64,000 bases of DNA from Zygaena filipendulae (Eukaryota > Arthropoda > Insecta > Lepidoptera > Zygaenidae). Below, piece after piece: positions 13,513 through 24,400 of the stretch (position 1 is the first letter of the stretch; the number at the start of each line of letters is the position of its first letter). The notes below the pieces were generated by a model. The model did no database searches. It was not told where the DNA came from and saw only the letters and a program-made list of their open reading frames with translations. Position numbers and translations under genes: made by a program. The stretch is taken from assembly GCA_907165275.2 (NCBI GenBank), contig OU015652.1, positions 5,285,001 through 5,349,000 on the forward strand. Reading direction: 5' to 3'.

Positions 13513-13960
13513 GGGCTCTGGCGCCGGCGCGGACGCGGGGCGCACTACGACTACGAGCGAGCTACGGCGCGGCGGGGACGGCTCCCGGAGTCGCTCGGCT
13601 GCACTACCGACTACCGGCACGAGACTGGCGGCCGCGGCGCACCCCGCCACGCAGCGGCCGCCCGCCCCCCGCCGCCGCCCGCCGCCCGCGCCCGCACTCC
13701 CGCCGCGCCGCCCGCTCGCCGCCCGCCGCCCGCGCCGCCGCATCGATTCATTCACTCCATACACATTATTCATACGGCTCGGCGGGCCGGCCGCGAGGAT
13801 CGCATCGCGGCGCCACCACGTGAGCGCGCGGCACGTGCTCGCCCCCCCACCCTCCCTCCCCGCCCTCCGCACCGCCCGCACGCACCGTGCGAGCACGCCC
13901 ACCGCTCCCGGCGCACGCAGTCTCACCGCGGGCGCACCTACACGTTTTACCGCCCTTCGT
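13513..13960 (-). promoter_or_regulatory. GC-rich, CpG-dense promoter / 5' leader of the Rbp6-like gene
   Basis: This is one of only a few strongly GC-rich stretches in the window, with ccgccgcccgccgcccg runs between 13660 and 13740. It ends directly at the predicted start codon. Overlapping open frames on both strands are by-products of the composition (few stop codons, Arg/Ala/Pro-rich translations). I infer a promoter and 5' UTR from position and base composition; no TATA box was identified. Confidence 0.6.
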
Positions 13961-14987
13961 TCCAGATAAACTTTTCCTTAAGTTTACTGAAACGAAGAGC
14001 AGAATAAAATAGTTTCAGTTTTAGTTATAACTACCAACCAATTGAAAGTTGAAACATAGCTTCTCGTCTTGTCTGAACACGACTGATCACCAGATTATGT
14101 AACTTCAAACTGCAGGCGGTATCGTAAACGACAGATTACAACCTCATTAAATGATAGCGTAGCGCCGCAGTGTTGTGAAATACCAGTGACGTTATTGTTG
14201 TACAAATAAGTGAACGCGAGTTACGTCAGAAATGAACCGTAGCATCGAGCTACGAAATATCGCTACGCAATTAACGCGCTCTACGGCTACAGATTGCAGC
14301 ATATTTTTTAAAGTGCTAATATTAACATTAAAATGACTCAATTTCGATTTGATACCTACATTAGGTACACCATATTTTGTAGTTTATTTTTGAACAAACA
14401 TAATAAAACTTAAATATAGCTATATGTAGGTGTTGTATATCGCTATATCATTATTGTTTTTATTTTAATAGTTTATAGGTATATCGTTAAAATTAAAAGA
14501 AAATCCAGATAGTAGAAAATATAGAAAAATAAAAAATTAGCTTGGAAACAAAAATTAAAAATCACGTTTTGACTTTGAAACTTTATTTTGGACAAGTAGG
14601 TGGTAAGTACTAACAATAAGCTCACAGTAAGATTTTCAAAGAACGGTATACGTACATTTAATATTATTAAAATATGACCATCGCAACCGTAACACAGGTA
14701 GGTTTTTCGTTTACAAAAATATCTTAATAATATAAAGGATTGTCCTTGGTTATTCTCCTGATTTTCTAAAATAAATAAAACAATAAAAAGGCTTTACAAG
14801 GCTGCTAACTATGCAAAGTCATTCGACTAAATTAGGTTTATTAGTTAAACAAGGTTTTATTAGCATCGAAATTGGATTTTTCACACAAACTAGAAACACA
14901 AATTTTTGTAAAATATTTTCTTGGTAGGTACGTTTATTTTCTGCCAGTCGGTCAGTTTTTCTATATTATACTACCTAATACTAGCTG
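13961..14987. other. Non-coding, AT-rich, upstream of the Rbp6-like gene
   Basis: No open frame with recognisable content was seen. It probably holds upstream regulatory DNA, but no specific element can be named. Confidence 0.4.
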
Positions 14988-15100
14988 TCTGCCGCAGTAT
15001 CACCGTAAAACCGCATGAAAATCAGTTCAGTCGTTTTTGAGTGTATCGCGAACAGACAGACAGACAGACGCGGCGGAGTACTTTGTTTTATAATATGTGA
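14988..15100 (+). repeat. Truncated 'ctagctgt' family repeat with ACAG tail
   Basis: It begins ctagctgtctgccgcagt, continues 'tcagttcagtcgtttttgag' and ends in an acagacagacagacag run plus 'tttataatatgtg'. It is a shortened member of the family at 1607 and 58384. Confidence 0.6.
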
Positions 15101-15900
15101 CCTAGTGATGGATAATTTGTGATGATGGTTAAAATGTAAAAAAATGTAGCGTCTAAAATGAATTGATTTACATAAATAGGCGGTTATTTCTTGCTTGCCA
15201 CAAAAAAATCACATTAAGTCTAGCTACACTAGGTGTACGACTACGTATAAACAAGAGGTATAAAGTTTGTAAGTTTGAATATAATAGTATCCCAGAGTGA
15301 CACAGGACACTTATTATGAAATCTAAATCAGTTTATACTTCGCAGCTAATATTGACTTATCACACATACAGTACAACATTCATATAGGTACATAGATAGA
15401 TTGGCGGGTATTTTTATCTATACCTAAGCAGGTTCTATTGGTATAGCTAACAACAAGTGAACTTATCTATTAATTTCGGTACACTAGAGCGCTGACAGTC
15501 GCCGGGCGACATCACGCACAGGTAACTGTTAATGAATTAACTGAAAACCTGATACACCCCAATTAAAAAAATAAACAATAATATGATTAAAATATATTTT
15601 ATAACAAAAAAAAATTATACTTTAAAAGTTATTCAACATTAGTTTGGAGGTGACCTATCTACGAAATTCCAAGCGCTACGCCCGCGCCTACCGGTTCGAA
15701 TTTTTTTGCTGCGGGCGGCGTAGGTACGCGCCATATATTTTATTATAAATAATTTAAACATGAGCTAATAAAAATGAAAAAACATAATATATGTTAAAAC
15801 ATAGTGCGATCGATTCGCTGGTTGATTCTGAGCAAACTACTTTCTAGTTTTCAGTTAATAATTAACACGTTCTATAAAGAAGACGCCATTATACATATTA

Positions 15901-15993
15901 TCCAATCAACCCGGTGCTTGGGTTTAAGCCCGATAAAAGCCCATAAACTCCCAGGCTTTTATCGGGTAAAACCCGGTGCTTGGCAATTGATTG
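15901..15993. repeat. Imperfect 93-bp palindrome with inner CCCGATAAAAGCC arms
   Basis: The outer caatcaa pairs with ttgattg, cccggtgcttgg occurs near both ends, and the inner gcccgataaaagcc pairs with ggcttttatcgggt. The whole block can fold into one hairpin. It looks like a very short foldback MITE. The open frame across it is incidental. Confidence 0.55.
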
Positions 15994-16770
15994 CACATCT
16001 ATAGACGCCAAGGATTGACGAATCCCATTGTCAAAACTACGAGAGAACGGCTCATACCTGCAGTGCACTGCAATGTTCCACTATAATATCGCTCTAGATT
16101 ATATTATGGTATTAGACACGTCTATTTTAAGGGAAACTTGGCATGGGGGTAAAACAAAGTAGCGCGATAACGTAACGCGGTCTTCTAGGGTTATGGTAAA
16201 TCAGATCCAGACATGATCACAGACACACTGCACTAAAAATTGTCTTTTCCAAAAAACGAAGTTCCATATTGTTCGGTTCATGATTTATATCATAATTATA
16301 GCTTCTATATCGGTGTTTGGTAAATATGGAGTACGGTTAGCTCTCATTACGCTTCGATATCGAAAGGAGAGCGAAAAAATTCGTGCTCCCCCCCTCTACG
16401 GGTCTTCTGGTAACTCCGGTCATTCCTGGTGCAAAAGAGTAGGTAGGTATTCGTGGCGATTAAACGCGGGAAGTCGGGAACGCAGTGAGTGTCATGGAGT
16501 CTTTTGTGCCAGGCGAGCTATTTGACTGCTCAGACACGTGCAATTTATTGAGTCTTTATGTAAGTAATTATGTGTACATAAATAGTGAAAACAATACAAT
16601 GCCCATTTGAATATTGTATATTATAATAACGCCTGGTTGTGAAAGCTTATGGCCATGAGTTGTTTTTGATCATAATGAATGAGTGCTCTACTTGTTAAAG
16701 AGATGGTGGTGGGTCCCCGCTTGTATTGTAATCACGCGATTCGTCACTCCGTGATCGCAATGGGCATGAT
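15994..16770. other. No gene recognised
   Basis: A plus-strand frame at 16280-16525 begins with a hydrophobic stretch but then runs through unrelated low-information sequence. I see no splice or domain support and do not call a gene. Confidence 0.4.
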
Positions 16771-16865
16771 GACTAAATTTGAATTTTTAGTCCGTAGTTT
16801 TCCTTTTTTTTAAGTAATCAAAAAATAACGGCGAAACACTGAGTTGAAATTTCGTGTGACGTCAC
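16771..16865 (+). repeat. Fragment of the GGACTA...TAGTCC MITE family
   Basis: It contains tttttagtccg, 'aatcaaaaaataacggcga' and 'gttgaaatttcgtgtgacgt', matching the left part of the fuller copies at 17081 and 50899. Confidence 0.6.
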
Positions 16866-17080
16866 ACCTAAGTATCCTAACAAAATTGATTGTCAATAGT
16901 TTAGATATCATGTCAATGTAAAAATTAAACGGATGTTAAACATCCATAGTATAAAAATATAAATGAGAAAGGAACTCTGTTAACCTTTTCGAAAAACAGT
17001 AAAGAACACGTACAGAAAACGACATACGATACTTTTATGCCAACATGCCCATTCCGGGATATTGACTAATTTTTGGCAAT

Positions 17081-17384
17081 TTGACTAATTTTTATTTTTT
17101 AGTCCGTTATTAAAAAATATTGGACACGTATTTTTTCTTTTTTTACGTTATTAAAAAATAACTGCGATATACTGAGTTGAAATTCCGCGTGACGTCACTA
17201 TTCTGACAGTTTGTATGGCGGTTTTAGCGGTTAGTGGCGTCACGACCGGACCCCCCCCCTCGCCCCCCCTCGCTTTATCTCTGTATATTTAAATTTATTT
17301 AAAAAAGCAAAAAATATGTGTCTATTGTTTTTTTTATTTTCTAACTGACGGACTAATTAGAATTTTGATCTTCAAAAGTAGTCC
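17081..17384 (+). mobile_element. GGACTA...TAGTCC MITE, near-complete copy
   Basis: It starts near gactaatttttattttttag and ends ttttgatcttcaaaagtagt-cc. It has the same internal order as the 50899-51204 copy: 'attggacacgtattttttc', the 'gcgtgacgtcactattctga' block, and a 'ctaactgacggactaattag' end. There is no coding capacity. Confidence 0.65.
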
Positions 17385-17455
17385 ATATCCCCATTCCCTT
17401 GAGAACTCCGAAATTAACGTGGATGAAACCGCGGGGAACACCTGATAGTTAATAA
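17385..17455 (-). repeat. Short fragment of the 'ccgcggtttcaccc' dispersed repeat
   Basis: It reads gaactccgaaattaacgtgg then atgaaaccgcggggaacacc, the reverse complement of the 5' block of the dispersed family. Confidence 0.55.
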
Positions 17456-18394
17456 GTAAACCTACGTAACTGAGAGCACAGTATTAGGGTAAAATATTTC
17501 CTCACTAAAATAAAATCCCGTATATTGAGATTTATTGAGATTTTTCTACCGAGAAAATTCTGAATCGTGTTTGACCCCTATTAAAAATTTCAGTTGAATA
17601 AAATATGTTCAATTATCACACTACATTCAAATAACCAAATAATTTATACTCCATAATTTCTGAGAATTGTTTTTTTACGTAGCCTCTCAAATTTTGACAT
17701 TTTCAACAATCGCGTTTTTCATTTTCAACACTTCTAAATAACAAAATGTATTACAAAAACAAATGCCATCAATTCAAATTATCGTGGAATGTCAACTCCA
17801 TATATTATACAATAACCTTATTTATGAAAAATAAATGCAACTTTTATTTATTACTTAAGATAGGTAGGTACATGAAACAGCAATAATTAGATCTAAAGCT
17901 CGGAATATTTTATGATCATACACGTATGTCAGTCTGCTGTCTGATGTTTGAAAGATTTTAAATGCCCCAAATATCAACAAAGATTCTAAAACTACTTAAT
18001 GAACACTCAAAACTTACTGCATAGTCTATTTAACATCGTACTTATCTATAATAGTATGTCATAACGATAATACAAATAATAATTAGATAAAGCATAATAA
18101 TGCGGAACACAGCCAAAGATAACGTGTGAAATTTACATCGATCATAATACTTTTGGTATAATATACGTACTTAGTTAAAGCTAAAGCGAAACGAACAAAA
18201 ATTAATTTAAAGTAACAAGCTAAATATATTAATAATAAAAATTGCACACAATTTAAATCAAGCAGTGAATTATTGCAAATTTCCAACACAACCACGGTCT
18301 TAGAATAGATATACAGCGTGTATCATGTAATGAAATATGAAAGGTAGTATTGTTTTTTAAAATTTTCACGATTAGGCTTGTTTCCGGGGCATGA

Positions 18395-18570
18395 AAATCA
18401 AAATTCTATTTAGTCCGTCTTGTAGATTAATAAAAAATATTGGACGTTTTTTTTTTACATAGGTACTTAATCAAAAAATAACGAAGATACATCATGTCGT
18501 AATTTCGCGTGACGTCACAACGTGCTATAAACTGTAGCACGGCGTGAAGTCGCGTCGCTAATCTAGTCGG
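18395..18570 (+). repeat. Degenerate copy of the GGACTA MITE
   Basis: It contains tttagtccgtcttgtagatt, then 'aaaaaatattggacg' and 'gtaatttcgcgtgacgtcac', ending agtcggactaaaaac. The right half is diverged or deleted. Confidence 0.55.
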
Positions 18571-20257
18571 ACTAAAAACTATAATTCGGTTTACAAGCCC
18601 ATTATTACGTAACGATCACAAAATTTTCGATAGCTATTAAATAACGGCATATAACCTTTTGAAACCCAGCTGATTTCCCTATAAAAACTTAATAGAAATC
18701 ACCAAATTATTGCGGGGCTCAAGAATGGTACAGACATTTTTTACGTTTCTGATACACGTTGTACAATATTGCTTAAAAACTTAACCTTTAAAATTATCTA
18801 AATACAAATATTTTAACTTGTTAAAAACACTTTAGTGGTGTTTTTGATATGATACCGCCAGTCTCAAACTCAGCATAATATCTAAACGTTAACTAGAGAT
18901 ACTAACAAACTTCGAAAGTAGATACGGCCGTAGTCATGTGTCAAAGCTATTTCGACGCCTGAATTGTTTCAGAGCAATCGATTTATCTATTTTGCACGCG
19001 AGACTGCTAAAGCTAAATTTAAGTTCGTAAGTCCAACCGAAAATAGATATTCCGGAATAGAAGAACAATGCCTTTGGAAAATAAAGTGGCATCATGATGT
19101 AAATATAAATAAATTTTAATCTACAAAATTGCACAAGCTAGCTAAAATAAAATGAAAACAACACAAGCAAAATCAACAAAAATATCACATAAAATGATTG
19201 CAAAGATTGTCTTTAAAGCTTATACTAAAGCGTTTGTGCTTAAAATTGTTATACCAGTAGCTATGTATACATAATTATGTGGACGTCCAAGCCAAAAGTA
19301 CTAGTAGTGGGGTATTGAGTAAGACTAGATTCGGTATCTAGAATAACTGACGGACTAAATAGAATTTTTATTTATTTAACGTGTCATCATCCCCATTGTA
19401 GAAAATTGAGCATTTATTAATAATTAAAATTGCGGACGAAATTTTTTTGCCCAACTTTACAAAACTTCTTATATCTATATCTCGGAAACTAAATGCCGAG
19501 AACTGCTAGCTTTCTGCTTGGACGCCCGAATATTAATATATTATGTCGCCTCTCATAGCTTGCGATAAATTAAAAAAATTAAAAGCAACCACTCAGCAGC
19601 AAATTCAAAACTAAAAATAATAAATTGCTCAACTCACTATACGACACGCGGAGAAACGTGTAAGTGCAATATAGAGGAGTAAATACTCAAACTTTTTTAC
19701 TTATCATGAAATTGTTAGTAAAAGTATAGTTATTTCTTATTCAGACACCATAATATTATTAGTAAAATGTAAGATAAATAGAGAAATATTCTTCCATTGT
19801 ATGAAATACATTCCATATTTTAAATTATAACGTTTTTAATAACAATATTTATAAACAATGTCATTGTATAGGTACTTATCGTTAGTTAATTATCATTAAA
19901 CCAATAATCTTTAATGCACAGATCACACAGATATTATATTGAAATTATTACAATATAATAACAATCGTTTTATTTTATATCACTTGTAAAATAAATAGAA
20001 AACCTGGACACATTCAATTCTTTAACACAACCATGTTTTAATCCTCTAATTATAACGCTTAGATAAAATATATTCATCAGGTAACATAAGAGGTAGTTAT
20101 TTGAAATATTTTCACTACACTTTTGACCCAGAGTTGAATTTAAAGCTATCATTAGGTTAAAAATTACACATTTATGAAATCATTACAAATTTTTGAACAC
20201 CGAAAACTGCAAAGCGAACAGAGTATATTTTTATCATTGGTTAAATATTATGCTAAT
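18571..20257. other. No gene recognised between repeat copies
   Basis: The sequence is AT-rich with short frames only. A fragment of the GGACTA family end lies near 19345-19390. It is the 3'-distal intergenic region beyond DNTTIP1. Confidence 0.4.
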
Positions 20258-20492
20258 GGCCGCACTCATAGTCGACTTTAATGATTACTTAGTTAAGTAT
20301 GAATTTTTAAAACAAAATTGCCGCAATCAGAGATGTTCAGTAAATTAATGTAAATTGGCATTTAATGAGATGTAATTTAATTAGTTAAATGCCAATTAAC
20401 ATTAATTTACTGACCTTCTCTGACTGCGGCAGTTTTGTTTTAAAAATCTATACTTAAGTAAGTAATCATTAAAGTCGACTCTGAGTGTGGCC
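20258..20492. mobile_element. Long palindromic MITE (about 235 bp, arms meet near the centre)
   Basis: The left end ggccgcactcatagtcgact is the complement of the right end (agtcgactctgagtgtggcc) apart from two mismatches. The arms continue through ttaatgattactta, then tttttaaaacaaaattgcc, then the 'gttcagtaaattaatg' block to a small central loop. There is no coding capacity. A related full copy plus a half copy occur at 28776-29135. Confidence 0.8.
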
Positions 20493-20777
20493 GTAAGAGT
20501 AATAAGATACTCGTATCTTTACATACCTGGGTCACAAGTAGGTACTTGTACTTGTTAAATAGGAAAGTATGTATAACTTATTAGTTGGTTATTCACTATC
20601 ATTAGTTTTTCATGAATATATTAATTATTATTTATCTAGATCTAACATCACTTTAGCTGAAGGTTACATGTCAACGAGAGTTAAAGTCACAGCTTACGAG
20701 AATAATAAATACTACGAAGTTACTTTTAATTTAATAGGAGATCAATATTTATGAAAATCATCATCAAAATCCCTACA

Positions 20778-21447
20778 TTAGTTCTTGCTTGTCTGCACTT
20801 TCTCTGGACTGGAAGCGAGTAGAGCCGAGAGTGTGGCGTGAGTCGCGCTCAGAGATCCAGCAGAAGTGGGATTCACTACGTTCGACATCGAATTACCAAC
20901 GTTGTTATTATTTATAATACCTCCGCCGGTCCCCGAACTGACTATAGTCACGTTCGGGGGCGGCGTCGCGCCGTTAGCGAAGCCGGTCGACAGCACTTTC
21001 TGAGTGTTGTGCATCATAAAAGACTTGGCCGACCCGCTGCCCAGAGTGAGCACTTTTTTGAGCATCACCGACGAGTTGCACGCGTTGTCGATCATATCCT
21101 TGGTGGTGGAGATGCCGTCGAAGTCGCCCGAGCTGACCGTGACGACGGTGCCCAGCTTGGGCGCGGCGGTGTGCAGCACGGGCCGCACGCTGTACGACAC
21201 GCCCGACGTGGCGGCGGCGGCGGCGGCGGCGCCGAGGCCGGGCCGGCCGATGATGTTCCGCGACACGATCGCGTTGTGCAGGATGTTGCCGGTGGGGAAC
21301 GACTTGGACGACACGTTGACGTACTGCGCCGGCGAGCCGAGCGGCGCGCCCGCGCTGCTGGTGCGCGCGCCGAAACCGATGATCGTGCTGGCGGTGCCCT
21401 GCGACATCACCGTGCTGAACGTGCCGGCTTTGGTGTTGATCGGTATG
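20778..21447 (-). CDS. DNTTIP1: DNTTIP1 exon 9 (C-terminal extension and stop)
   Basis: The acceptor ttccccatAG precedes IPINTKAGTFSTVMSQGTAS; the exon ends SPEKVQTSKN and TAA. Low-complexity runs include seven alanines and four asparagines. The GC-rich body distinguishes it from the flanks, and the opposite-strand frames there are shadows. No known domain was recognised. Confidence 0.75.
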
Positions 21448-24400
21448 CTATGGGGAAAATAAGTGGTTATACTATATATACCTACACTACATTTATAGTG
21501 GGTACCCGCACATCCATGACACTCCAAACAAGCAAAACGATTTAACTTTCTACTGCCATTACAGACGACGTCTGCGCCTAAACTACCCTCAAGTGGGTTA
21601 CTATTCGATGTGAGGCAACGTAAAAAATCACTGTAAATTCCACCCCCCCCCTTTCTCCACCATTATGAGTTTTGACTTTTAAGAACGCTCTCAATAAAAC
21701 CACCTCAGCCCCTATTTGGAGTGTGTACAATACCACTGACAGACACACACACACACACGTCAAAAATTATGGACAACACCCTTCTGTTTGTATACGGAAT
21801 AAAAAAATTAAAAAAATCTCAAATCACCCTCGGATCATCTGCGACGTGGATCCGGGTATGCTCTGTATGGCGACGGTGGCCTGCGGCAGGTGGTGCACGG
21901 TGCGCTGCGCGGCGGGCGCGGCGGGCGCGCTCGAGTAGTAGTGCACGGTGCCGGCGCGGGCGCGCGCCAGCCGCGGCGACGCGGCGATGTGGGCCACGGG
22001 CACGCTGTGCACCATGCCGCTGGTCGTCGACGCGACCGTGATGCACTTCGTTTGGTTGCTCGTATACTGAAATTTGTTGCTCAGCACAATAAACCCCGAA
22101 CATGGCAACATAGCATGGAGGGAAGTATGCTTGGACTTTTGGCAGCATTTGAGCAAAATGAATGTCAGTTTTCTGTTTCAAAAATTAGTTTATTATGATT
22201 AACATTGTTTAGTGTGTGTAAACAGTGAAATAAGGTGAAATAGGGTGTTCCCTGGGTATCGTTCTACTGTATAACTTCTTACAGAGCATCCCATTAATGT
22301 CCAATTGTGAACAATTGCTTCTGAAAGTCCCAGTAAAGCATCGAAATGCATCTCACCAATCCATTTCGATGTAAACAACTTCAGAAGAAGAAAGAAACAA
22401 TATGGTATGGACAAAATCTCCTTTGCTTTCCCCGAAAGGGATAAACTTCAACAAAAAAAAGTATGCTTAACGTGAAAACATTAAAAAACTCGACACAAGA
22501 CTATTGGGAAAGCAACCAAAATCCGAGATGTCCAAAGATAACGAGGACGAAAACAAGAACCTTAAAATGGCGATGGGCCGATCACACAATACGAGGATAT
22601 GATAAATGGAGCAAGGTCATCAGCATGTGGTACTCTAGAGAGGGCAAACGCAAGAAAAGTGTCAATGAAAGATATGGGAAGATGAAATAGGGATGATAAC
22701 AGGAAAAGTCAGAACAAGGATAGTATTATGTCTAACACTCACATCACAGGTAGGATCCAGACTGAAGACGAGGGTAATGTGATAAACACTTGACACTAAC
22801 ACAACTACCCCCACAATACACTACACACCTCCCCCCTAACATAGTCCATACACGGTTACCCGTAACTTATCACTCTAGTCTGTAAAATACACTTAATTAA
22901 AACAACTCACACTTAAAGTGTCCATGCACATGCTATTAATTTATTTAATTTATGCTACTCGACACACTCGTCGCCGCTGCTCTCCTCTCCCGTAATATCA
23001 GCAGCGACTCGTTTGGCGGACGGTGGGGTCGACGTTGGGCTATCCTTTGTTCGCAATCTTTTGCCTGTATTTCTTCTAGGGCTATCCTGAGCTAAATTAT
23101 CACTGCTGCTCGTATTAACTCCGATTATGTCAGCCCAGTGTCGAGGCGATCGGATTCGAATTATGCCGTAGTTCCCGTCTTCTTCCATCCCCTCCTCCGT
23201 CTGTTGGCTTCTCTCTTTGGGACTGTCTTCTACCGAAGTCCGCAATTTCATTTCTTCTTCCGTATAATCACTTTCTGATCTATGTTTTGTAAAACCGATT
23301 ATTTGGTTTATGTGTCGAATAAATGGTTTCCCTTCATGCTTTATCTGATATCTTGTTACGCCAATTTTTTTTGTTATAACCCCCATTAACCAGCGAGGGC
23401 CATTTCTATAGTTTCTAAATGATACCGTTTCTCCGACTTGCAAATCTCTAACGTTTTTCTGTTCATTTTTATTGCAGTCTTCAGCATCTTTTCCTTGTTC
23501 CGACAGTGGGTGAAATCTATCGAACTTTGTCTTAAATCTACGGCCATTTAAACTTTCTGCTGGCGTTTTGCCTGTACATGTGCTTGGTGTTGTTCGCAGC
23601 CCATACAATATTTTATTTAATCGATTTTGCCATGGTAGGTGTGACAATTTTCTTAATTTTTGTTTAATGGTTTGTACTGTTCTTTCAGCTTGCCCATTTG
23701 AAGCTGGGTGATATGGTGGCACCAAAATATGTTTTACTCCGATATCTCGCATATATGCCCCAAATTCTTCCGAAGTAAATGCTCGTCCATTATCGCTTAC
23801 AATTGTGTCTGGTAATCCTTGCTGTGTAAAGATTTCTTCTAGCTTACTAATAACTATGCTACTACTTTGATCGTTTACAATCTTTACTTCTGGCCATTTT
23901 GAGCACGCATCAATGAGTATTAAGAAAACTTTGCCCTGAAAAGGGCCAGCAAAATCGGTATGTAGCCTTGACCACGGCTTCAACGGAGAAATCCATCTAT
24001 GTGAAACTTTCGGTGGTAGATTTCTTACCTCTCTGCATACTTGGCACTCATTTATCATTCTTTCTATTTCTTTATCTAATTTTGGCCACCAGAAGTAACT
24101 TCTGGCTACTGCCTTAGTAATTACTATACCATCATGATTCTCGTGTAATTCTTTTAGTATTTGTGGACGCACCTTTGATGGCAGTACCACTCGACTTCCG
24201 AATAAAATACATCCCTTATACTCAGACAACTCGTCTCGCCTTCTGAAAAAATCTATGTATCTTTCATCTACCTTCTGTGGCCAGCCATTTCTCATCCAGT
24301 ATAAGATTTTTGATAAAACATTGTCCTTGCTACTTAATTTTGCGACTTCTTTAACGGTTACATTTACTTCAACTGGTGTCTCATTCAGAAATAACACGTT

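Noticed and set aside
13513..13926. 138-codon N-terminal extension of the Rbp6-like protein
   Set aside because: It is in frame but low-complexity, and family members start a few residues before the RRM; the ATG at 13512 gives the expected leader.
13392..14007. Three overlapping plus-strand frames of 143-192 codons
   Set aside because: They arise from GC-rich sequence with few stops. The minus strand holds the recognisable Musashi-family exons, and the plus translations are Arg/Ala/Pro low-complexity without domains.
16280..16525. Possible small membrane protein (81 codons)
   Set aside because: Only the first dozen residues are hydrophobic, with no second helix, splice support or conserved motif.
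20838..21545. Plus-strand 235-codon frame
   Set aside because: It is a shadow of GC-rich DNTTIP1 exon 9 on the opposite strand; the translation is Arg-rich without homology.
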